Shown one piece after another: positions 13,001-24,600 of a stretch of 64,000 nucleotides of DNA; within the stretch, counting starts at the first letter, position 1, and every line of letters starts with the position of its first letter. Source of the stretch: Apostichopus japonicus. Lineage: Eukaryota > Echinodermata > Holothuroidea > Aspidochirotida > Stichopodidae. The stretch covers positions 13,044,484 to 13,108,483 of the forward strand of contig NC_092564.1 of NCBI RefSeq assembly GCF_037975245.1, given 5' to 3'. Position numbers and translations under genes: made by a program. The notes under the pieces were generated by a model. That model saw only the letters and a program-made list of their open reading frames with translations, made no database searches and had not been told where the DNA came from.

Positions 13001-16000
13001 ATTAAATGTTCAATATATATATATAGTAATTATATACAGGTATAAGTTAGTTTTAGTCAGTAACTAGCTATTATTTTCTTACAAAACCACTTCTTAAAGG
13101 ATGTGACTGACTTAACGTTTCATGCGGTTATAACAATTAATCAATTATGTCACAATAACTATGGCTAGGTTGATAATAAATTATTGACGTGCATCTGATT
13201 ATTTAGTCAAGCAATATCCCTCAATGCAAAATCCACCAATTTCTTATTAATAATAGAACAACTTCCCAAGACAATAGTAAAGGAAAACCGCAGTAAAAAC
13301 ATGCAACTTACATTAGAGCTAAGCAAATTGGCTTCTTGGATGTAGGATTTACCACCGTACATAGCATGGCGGATGAGAGACATATTCATAATCTTCTCAT
13401 ATAAAAAGAGAAGGGAAGGAATGAGGAAGAACTTCCAGAAACGAGGACCATGGAGAAGCAGAAAGCCCCAGAAACCGACGTAGAGAAGGTGAGTAACGTA
13501 GAATACCTGTAAATAACAACAGAAAAAAGGGACAGGTAGTCCATGGATATGCCGTAAATATCAACACAGAAAATGATGTAATCTATTGTTTGTCTATCAT
13601 ACCTAGGCACAACATATCATTGTTTATGAACTTTTATGAGAAATCATTCAGTTTATAAGTATTATACATATGTGGATCATTTATGGATCTTATACATGTG
13701 GATATTATACATGTGTGGAGTGTTAGCTCAGTGGTTATTAAACGCCGGTGCCTTCCAATCATAAGGTTCCCGGTTCGAGTCACTCCAAGATTAATGTATG
13801 TCGTCCAGTTATACAGAGTTGTTGACAATTGACAATTCATATAAGCATTGACGTTAAATATGAATGTAAGAGACTGACTTCGGTCAGCTTGCGGCTTTGA
13901 TAAGCCATAATGGCTTCTTCGCGAGTTCCTGCTTGGATCTAAAATACATACAAAAATACATACATACTTAGGAATTTGAATAATTTTTTGTATGTGTAGG
14001 TTCCTGACCTTTGACGTCATCAACTATGGAAAGCATATCGTTATCAACTACTCAGTTAGGCATACATGCAAACACGTACCAAGTTTTTTTAAGTTCATCA
14101 GTGTTACAGTTTTGCCGAATTGTTGGATCTATATCACAGATATTAACAAATAGAAGCCATATCGAAAATGCTGACTGCATTCGCTATACAGCGATTTGAC
14201 AGTCACTCGCGCGCAATGAATCGCGCAAAGGGTGCCTACATTATAGTAACGAGGTTTCGACGAAATCCTGATTTAATCGTCAAAATATCTTTCATTTTCA
14301 CAAATTAATTAGAAAAACTTCATGCACCAGATCAGCTTGGATTTTGTGGAAACCAACTTACTAGTTAAAATGAATTATAACTCACGGGTCTTTAACCGCT
14401 GATTACACAGTTGTTCTTACTTGTTTTAAGAAATATCCTAGTATGTTCCCAATTGTAGAACCCTACCTTGGGCCCGAGACATATTATATTGTTCACTATG
14501 CTCATTTTTATTAGACAGAAACTATAAAACTCACTGCATGTATTTTATCTGCAATAGGCCTTATCCTGAAGGGGGTGGGGGGGGGGGGCTTCCTTCCTGG
14601 CCTGCTACTATACATGTTTGCTAGATGAGAACAGTCTGCATGTACGCCTATATCACAGCTTACGCATTTGATCGCAAACATTTATAAGAACATTGAGATG
14701 CAGGAGCCTTCCTCAAAAGTCATTAGTGTCCAAAGTCGGTTATTATCGTCTTCATTTCAAACCATTTGCTTCTGTCGCAGGGGGAAGTGTACAAATAACC
14801 TTTATTGAAAGCAAAGTATATTTTGCACTGTTAAAGAGTTTTAGCGATCGTTTTGTTTGTTTGAGTTGGTTAAGTTTGTTTTGCTCTGTTCCTTTCCTTC
14901 TGTTTTTCTTTTGATGACGTGGGGTGGTGGGGGGGGGGGCGATTTTCCAAAGCTAAGGTAAAGTCCTCTTTAATTATTGCGCACTATGATGCCAGTATCA
15001 TTATTTATCGGTACCAACTGATATCGGCTTAAGATTTACCTATATAGAGTTATGAAGGAGGAAAGAAAATCCTAAACATAAAACAAGATACTAACCTGTA
15101 ACACATAATGGTATATATTATGCATGGTAGGCCTGTTTAGATAAGCTAAACACTGTATAAGCAGTCTGATAGTTATATGCTTTAAATACCCTCTAAATAA
15201 TAAAATAGCCAATGGGTTCTTAGAATGTGAAACGTATATGTTAGTGTTAAATTACAGAAAATAAGTACCAAACATGATAACATTCCATCTTGCATTACCA
15301 TCGTAAAACTGTTGAAATACAACACTTTGACATGACTAATAAGGTTAAGGAGGAAATATTGTACGCGCAGTTATAGTATGGCCTAATTCAAGAATACATT
15401 TACACAACTTAGTTTTTGTGTTTTTCTTCTCTCTACTTTTTTCTTAAGCCAAATATTTTGTCCGTGATCAGAATTTCTCATGACTTCCCGCGACCACTCG
15501 GCTATCTCAGGATGGGGAGGGTAGGGGGAGGCCGGGGGGGTTGAAAACAGATATGTGAACATATCGGAATGAAGACAGGTATATAAGTTACTCGTCGTAC
15601 GTCATTGAAACTACACTTGATGTCAACACAATGACTTCTATAACAAATAACATAGTGCCAAGAAATGGTGTGATAATCGCTTATTATAATGTGCCTCGCA
15701 TGCATACCTGAAAGTGACCATGCCGTCTAATGAAGTCCATGGAACATACGACCATGATAAGCAACATGATATCCAATACCCAACCAGTTTGAAAGGCTGT
15801 TCCAGCGACCCAGGGATGACCCAACTTGGTAAGTTGCGGGTTGGTAAGCAAAACTTCGACGATGGTAATTTTTCCATCGCTCCCCTTTGCCACGATATCT
15901 ATAACAAAGTGTTACAGTATATGGGTATATGAATTGGGGTGGCAGATACTGAAAATGGTGAAGACAATCGGGTAAAAACTGGAAGAGCAGTGTATAAGTG

Positions 16001-18562
16001 GGATTCAAGTTTTATTACAGGACAAATATCTTATTAGATGTTCTTTTTGCTTATACTATATAATTAACTTCAATAAACTGTTCCATCATGAACTCTAACT
16101 GAGCATGTGTTATTTCGCAGTTAACCAATCAGAGCAAGTCATGATGCGATATCACGTTTGTATACGGACCGCCATCGGTTTCACAATGTTATCAATATAA
16201 TTCGGTGCGTGATGTCACGAGACAATGTCACTTTGTTTTAATTACGAGTAAACGTCAGGATACCACTATTTAAAAGCAAACTGGTAAATAGCAACAGATA
16301 TATTCAATCTGAAAGAAAATGAAAACTTTTGGTTTTCAGTTTGAATCTATCGGCATTTTTTTTTTTTTTGGCGGTGCATTCGTTCATTCCTGTCAATATC
16401 AATATGTTATGAAGACAAATGAGAATGTGAAGACAAATGTTGTTTCCCTTTTTTTAATATCAGTATTGTCATTTATATATCAGAAAATAATACCAAAATA
16501 TCATTCACCTCCATATATTCTATTGAAAATTCCTTAGGGTAAGCAGTTTAACATGTTGCCAATGGTTAAGCGTTTTCACTTTCTGGCATATTCTTTTGTA
16601 TTTCTGGAGTGTTCTGGAGTGTTATCTCATTGGTTAACGCCGGTGTAGCAGTACAAACTGTCGCAAATATTCCATATTCAGTATATACTGTCCCAGTCCC
16701 ACTGGGACAGTTTATACTAAATAGTCCCCGCGGACACTTTGTACAGGGAGACACTCTGTACTGTCACACCGGTACCTTCCAATCATAAGGTCCCGAGTTC
16801 GAGTCACTCCAAGATTAATGTATGTCGTCCAGTTACAGAGTTGTTGACAATTCATAATCATGGACGTTCAAATATGAATCTAAGAGACTGACTTCGGTCA
16901 GCTTGCGGCTTTGATAAGCCAATGAGGCTTCTTCGCGAGATCCTGCTTACAGGAGGATCTAAAATACATACATATATACATAATGCTGATTATCTGTTCC
17001 GTACTGCACGAAACTCAATGGGAGAAGAAACTATACTTTTATTATGTAACGATACTCATTTATTCAAAGATAGACGATGATTTGTTTTTGCACGGATCGA
17101 GACAACTTTGGCGGTAACGAAACACATGTTGCATCAAACTTGAATTGATACCTACCAGCATTTCCTATGTGGGCTATAGTGTGACACAAGGCTTGGATTG
17201 CGATAATGTAGCCGACATAACGATGAGCGTCGATGTTTTCATCGATCTGGATATATCTGTGCAACCTTGATGATCGAAGATAAGTCAAAAACTTTCTGAG
17301 TACGAAGACCACAATGATGGCACAGTTGAAATTAAGACAAGCTCCGTTACCTCGAGCTGAAAATGGAAAAGACACAAAAGTTATCAGGCATCATGTGGTT
17401 TCCAGCAAATGGGAGGGGGGGGAGTGGAGGAAGAGCCTGATCGCCCATCTAGTCCCGCTCTAGCCCCCCCCCCCCTTAACAAAGGGAAACTTAGAGGAAT
17501 AAGCTCCATCACGAGATTTCAATTGAAAAATTTCCGGTGTCAGACGAGCCTCATGAGCTCAACAAGTTTTTTGAGTTAAGTAGTTGTAAGATATAACGTA
17601 ATCATAAATGCTAACGTATAAGTCTACAGTTAAGGAAAGGTTAAAAGGTTATATATGCATCAAGCTATTCTGTAATAACTCCTTGTTTGGAGAAAGAAGA
17701 TGGATTAAAGTAAAGGGCACAGTGGGAAAGGGAGGCGGGGGGGGGGGGGGCATATGAGAACTATTTAATATTTTTAGTTCTTCTTATATTTTGAAACACA
17801 ACTTGAAAAATATATTTAAAATTGTTCAACCTGTACGACATTATTTGATATGAACACATGACGAGCGAAGCTAATACTTACACTGCTTATGGCATTTTAT
17901 TATCGAAAAAAAAAATATTTAAAACACAATTAGTACAATCAACTGAAAAGTTTTATTTGTTAAGGAGTCGATGGTTTATGTAAATATTTACCTATAGCTA
18001 AGTACCAGTTAGCTCCGTTGGTAATACGCCATTTGTAAGTAGCTTCCGAGAAGAGCGACAAGTTGATGACAGAGTAAATGATTAGTAACACAAAACTGTT
18101 CCTGTTGTTTCTGTTCCTGCACCAACTAATAAACTTACTAGCGTTGTTAATCATGTTAACGATTGCAGATTTGCGGCTAGGTTTGCTCTTGGACTGGGAA
18201 ATTAAACCTGGAACACTTTAGAATAAACAGCGAAAGAAAACAAAACAAAAAATACGATTAAATTCATTACGGTACATTCTTTTAAATGCAGCGTGCGAAA
18301 TATATTCACACAAAAAATCCCATGCATGTAATTAAGTAATAACCAGTGATATTTTGCCTATAAGAAGCTACGGGAACTGATCAAATGGTGATATTGATCC
18401 GAATGGTATAGTTTGATGGTTAGTGGGAGGAGGAGTATTGGATTTGGGGTCTAGTCCTGATTGCCTAATGCGGCCTATCCGAAAAGAAGAATTTGCAAGG
18501 TGTCGTCTGAGTAAGATTCAATATTGTGCTGTTTCTTTTCTACAACTGGACCGAATTAATGC

Positions 18563-18625
<63 letters not shown>

Positions 18626-21600
18626 TCATGATATGTACCTTAGGTCGACAGTTTATGGTAAAAACGTGTACCTTAGGTCGACAGTGTACCTATATATATA
18701 TATATATATATATTTATATAAAATCTGCAAAAACCGAGACTCAGACTTCGTTCATTTGCTTTTAATAACTTGTCATGTTTAGGATATCATCATATAAAAG
18801 GGATTAAAGCTTATAGCGCACTCTACTTACTTGAGAGACATATTTGGAAGAAGATCAGGATATTTTTTGAATTGTTGTAACATTTCCTCATATGAAATGG
18901 TACCGTCCTGATCCTCGTCTACTTCTGCCGTAAACTCTTCCAGCAGTTTGTCATAGTCAGCATCCGTAATGCTTATATTCGAGTCGGCGAGACTACTGGA
19001 TAACATCATATCCAACTCGTCTTGATCTAGACGCCCGTCTCCTGCAAAAAAAAAAAAACACGGCATAAATATTCATAATAATAATTTTACGTATGAAAAA
19101 ATGTTTAATTGCTCTTGGTTACAAACAGACAATGATGTTCCAGTGTGTCTGTGTGTGTGTGGTCGTAGATACGTAATGTATTATTCCAACAAACTTGAGA
19201 AATTGGGAACCATGCATTTGTTTCCCGCCTCTCGGGTTTTCTGTATGCGACGAAAGACGGAGGTATGTGCAGGCGAGAAGGAGTCGGTTGCGATGGCGGC
19301 GATGGTGATGAAGGTGGTGGAAGGTACAAATTCTTGTAGCTGTCTTCCTCGACTGGAAATGGAACATAGGGTGGGAATATATTTGGGGAGGGGTGCAGGT
19401 GCCCCCAGTTTCATGGTTATGTGATATAGGTACTAATGGAATTTCTATATATAGCTAATTGTATACCACTGATATCGGTCACATCGAACAGAAACTTGAG
19501 TTTGTCTTCCGGGCTGCCATTGATCATCAGCTGGAAGCCGTCAATCATTTCACCGAAGGATATAGTGCCACTACCATCTTTATCAAACAATTCGAAGATC
19601 CGAGGAATGTAAGGAGACTGGAGAAGAAATAGAACAGATTTTGATTGATATAAAGCTCTTTGTGTGCAAATGTTTTTCCCTTTTTCGTTATTTCATATCG
19701 AACCATACTAAAGCTGTGTATATATAAAGTTATCTGTATTTAAGTTGAGTTCACCACAATGTAGCAGTATTCACCAGAATCTAGCAGTAGTTTGATTCAT
19801 GAAAATATTGGTTTTTGAACCGATTGGCCGATCAATTCATCAGTTATGAATTGACATCTGCTTTAATCGATGTTACTGGACTTTTTTTTTTGCTCCTAAT
19901 TTATCGTAAACAAATTTCCCATTCGACAAAGTAAGGGAGGAAGCATTTTTTTCATTATGTTAACCAATACAGTCGATGTTTAACATGTCGTGGCGGAAGT
20001 GTGCATTATATGAATGCATTTAACACAGTAAAACATGGTATATACATGTACTACAAAGGTGGAGTGTTAGCTCAGTGGTTAACGCCTATGCATTCCAATC
20101 ATAAGGTCCCCGGTTCGAGTCACTCCAAGATTAATGTATGTCGTCCAGTTACAGAGTTGTTGACAATTGACAATTCATGATCATGGACGTTAAATATGAA
20201 TGTAAGAGATTGACTTCGGTCAGCTTGCGGCTTTGATGAGCCAATGAGGCTTCTTCGCGAGTATCAGGAGGATCTAAAATACATACATACATGCAAGCAA
20301 GGCAAAAAAAAACTGTTGAAATCATATGAACGAAATGAAGTTTTAATGTCCGGACTTTAGTAGGTCGATATTTAAATTTAACAGACCTTAAGTGGATATA
20401 CGGTTAGGTTTGAAGTTTTAACAGGTGACAGCATTGCCCAAATGTAAAGATATCAGTCCAATACCTATATGCTGGCCTAAAGTATGTGCATTTTAAAGAA
20501 AGCGCAACTATAACGGGTTTGTTTTAATTAATAAACGCGAACAACCTAAACCGTGTTATGCTTGCCGACGACCTCATCTTTGCCAACTCGAATATCCGGG
20601 ATATTACACACAGCTTAGACTAGATATATATATTAACATAATGTTGGACTATATATTATGGTATTCCCGTAAATTCACTTTGACAAAATAACCGTGAACC
20701 GTAAACTCAGTCTACTATCTTCGGTTACCCGTTATGTAACGGTTAACCGGTCAACTCCGTTACAACAGTATTAAAGGTCATCAACACATGGCCCTTGAAA
20801 TATGCCAACAAGTTAAGTTATGGTCACTCATGCACATGCGCAGTCGTTTTGCCGCCCGTCTTATTAGCATTCTTCCTGACTGAGATGTTTAATTGTTCAA
20901 CTGAACACTGATCGATTTCTAGGATTAAGTTAGAAGGGTCGGGACCCTCATTAAATTAAGAGGTAGTTGCGCTTGTTCGTGGTTTTATTGAATACGTCTG
21001 GTTTGAGTGAGCCATTTTGTAGGGTCACAGTGGTATCCAGAGAGTGAACGTCATGTCTAGAAAAAACTGCAGTAAATTTGATGGTGTGATAAAACGAGTT
21101 TATGTCATCAATGAAGAGTTTTAGATTTGTCTTACCAATCAACACGTTAATAATATCATGAATATAATGTCTTTGAGATGTAACCACGTGTGTGGTTTCA
21201 AGTTTTGTCGAGATGGAAATTCTTTCTAGAGGTTTCCCATTAAGATGTTAGCAAAAGAGGGATCCTTTTTGGTACCCATTGCTGTGCCATGAATCTTTAG
21301 GTAGTGTTTGTTGCCAAATACCAGATATCTGCTAGTCATGATAAGTTGTATCAATTCGGCCAATTCTTTCTTGGTGTGGGTTTTATCACGTTTCGGTTTG
21401 AAGGCTGTTGTTCAGATCTTAATGTCCTCATATTTATGAATATTTGTGTCCAACGAAGACTCATCCAAGGTTACTATCTCATGCATATTAATATTATGAA
21501 GTCAATTGAGCAATAATTCTTTATCATTTTATAGACAACTTCATACACACCAAAATATAATAAACACCAGACAACAAACCAGTAACAAGTGTGTCTTGGT

Positions 21601-24600
21601 TTTATGACAGACAGTATAGGCTTATTAAGCAATTTAAAACAAAGGAACATAACGAACTATTATGGTTTCGTGCGATCATTTGGTATTGGTTTATATTCAA
21701 AGTACAGAGTGCGATATGTCTATTCAGTTTTACGGACCAATTATATCGCACATGTAGACAGAAAAAGTTATATACAAAAACACTTGACTATATAGGGTTA
21801 TCGTATCCATGTTCTTTATTTGATGACATTTCGGCACATACTCGTCTCATATCTCGCTTTATTGCATTATAGCTTCTTTCCCTAACTCAACAGCAATGTA
21901 TCTACCCAGACTTTCTCTGTGCCTCTATATGCGGTATGATGTGACTCTTGTATCGGCTTAGTTCGTATATAGGCGGCCCGTAACAATACAAATATACCAT
22001 CCAGTATATAGCCCAACGAAAACAGTCACTCTGACAGTGGCGCAGCCAGAGGGAAGGAAAGGGGGAGTGGGGTGTAGGGGTCCGACATAAAGTTTGCAAC
22101 AATTGGGAAACTAAAAACAATTCATCAATGGGTAGATTCAGGTGGTAGATTCAAGGAAGGGGGGGGGGTTGCATGATGTCCCCAGTTGGTCACTGTCTAG
22201 GTTAGGTGTTTTTATAATAATAAAAAAAAGTGAAGAAACATTGCGTTCCATCAGACAGATACTAGAAAGATGACTTTAAACTTCCAAATCTCCCTAATAT
22301 GAACATTCTTTGTCTCAATAACTAAATAATATATATGTTGCATACCGGATGCCTCTAATGCATCCAAAACGGAAACTTTTTTGGTGTCCCACACATGAAC
22401 TTTAGTGCTTTGTTTCATCTCTCCTCTTCGAATTTGTTCATATTAGGAGGATTTAGTATAAATCTGATGGAACGCAATGTTTTTCATTACCTTTTTGTTT
22501 TTATTGTATACCGCATATACATGCACAGAAGAGGCGTCAAGCCTATATAATTATGGTGTCATGAACAGTAATACTGATAAATACAAGGGTTAATTCAACT
22601 CAAACGCTCTAAGTCTTAAAACTGGGGACAATAATTTAGTTTGCTGGCGACGCGCCTGCAGTGATTAAAGATACAATTATTTTGTATTCAATACGCTCCA
22701 ATATTCAGATACAGTACCGGTACAAAATAAGGCTAGATTAGCCTGCATACGGAGGAAAGCCAAACAACCTTCAGAAGTATTGTACAGACGAAAAAAAACA
22801 TTTAGGTTCATGTACGGGACACAAAAAGTTTCCGTTTTGGATGCCCTAGAGGCATCCAGTATGCAACATACGTGTTATTGAGATTGACGGATAAGTGAAT
22901 TGGCACTTGGTTTTGTTTGATGCAAAGACATAAACCCCATTAACCCCCACCCCCTCCCCTCCCCAACCCAAGATGAACACGGAAAGACACAGAAAGAGAA
23001 AGATAAACATAATCTTCTTTCCAAATTGGTCAGCAAAGCTTAAAGAAATATTTGCCAAAAAAATTATTCGAACTCAAACTAGATAGATTCTATACGGTAT
23101 TACCAAATTTGATCTTATATAGATATGGACCAAATATATTCATTTAGATCTTATATTATCCTATATTTACTCATCTATACCCAGGGACGGCTCCAAGATT
23201 TTAGAAAGAAGGAGGTGTGGTAGTGGGCTCGTTACAGAATGTGTGGGGATTCCTTCACCAGAATGGAAATGAAATTGTTTAAGTCAAATGATGCATTCTG
23301 AGGTGTATAATATATGTTAACAGAAAATTGGGCTAATAACTACTTCCGCTTTTTTGCATGAGATGGAAAAGACGGCATCGACCCTACGCCTCAACCTCCC
23401 CCCCCCCCTCCCCCGCCCGATCCTCCCTAGATTCGCGTCTGATTCCATTTTTTAAACGGTTGGATATAGTATGTTACTGAAAGATTTTTAGCCCTATAAT
23501 GTTAATAATCTTACCTCCTTATTTTCAAAGTTCTCTTTAAAGGCTTCTAAGGTAATTGTTTTGCTGCCTTTGGAATTTTCCTTGAACTTTTTCGTCACCA
23601 TTTGCAGCCATTCCTCAGTCTTATCGCCCATTTTTTAATGAAATGTAATCTACCGGTACTGTTGGCTTGTACTGTCTTTGATGAAGTCGTTAATGGTTAT
23701 GTTGTAATTATTAGCCTGGCATATATATATATATACATTCACAATACGTTGATTCAATACATAATGTAGCATATAAACAATGGAATAGTGGCGCCCTCCT
23801 CTTTTGTGTTGAACTCAGATTTGCTTGTTCGTTTTTCTTTTTCTCTTTTGTCAGGCGACAGCCGAAAGCGGCGGATCCACTGAGGGTGCAGGGAACACCT
23901 TTAGAAGTAACTAATTCCATATTTGTTAAAAAAATAGAGCCCTTTTTGATATTTAATGATCGCCCTTTTGTTGAGAAACTAATAAAAAATGTTATAACAA
24001 AGTATCTTTTTGTTGAACAATTATAAGAATACATATATGAATAAAACTTGCCCTTTTGTGTAAAATATTTGAATTTGTGATACAGGATGGAAAGATGGTC
24101 CATTTTGTCGGGACGTTTGAAAGGTAATTTTTCGGTTTGCCCCCCCCCCCATCTTAGCGAAATGTACCACAGTCCTTCACAACTTGCTCTGCTCCTCTCC
24201 CCCCCCCCCCCGTCTCTCCCCCACCTGTAACGGGACTGGGCTGTAGAGAGTGGATCAAGTTCTTTGGCTTTCGTACCTAATGCTCTAATTTAGGTGACAC
24301 TCTTTAGAAAAAAGTGTACGCTTTGCATAAACACATGTATGTATATCTGACTTAAATAAACTACATTTCAATCTATTAAAATGACTCAATTTCAATTGAG
24401 TAAAATGATTAAGGTATATGCCTACATTGATTCAATGCATTGCACATATGTCATACAAGAAAAGTAGGATTGTCTCTTTCCGTAGTCATTCAAACGATAT
24501 TGTGTAGGCCTAAACGAGATCACACAGTAAGTTGATGTCCTAAAGCAGGGGTTCCCTAACTGGGATGCATGAACCCACAGGGGGGTGCGTGAGTCCATCC

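Noticed and set aside
13716-13800. tRNA gene (A and B box present) here and at the other four SINE sites
   Set aside because: The same tRNA-like head recurs five times, always followed by the same non-tRNA body and tail, so it is a SINE rather than a functional tRNA gene.
18200-18215. NOX5 exon 4 starting at 18207 (acceptor TTCCAG)
   Set aside because: It is the stronger-looking acceptor, but it does not match the phase of exon 3. The upstream TTCTAAAG at 18216 does, and adds NVPG in frame.
22030-22180. hAT-like element starting CAGTGGCGCAGCCAGAGG at about 22034
   Set aside because: No matching right end or target duplication was found within a reasonable distance.
23181-23450. hAT-like element starting CAGGGACGGCTCCAAG
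   Set aside because: Only one terminus was seen. The right side runs into the NOX5 exon 1 duplication.
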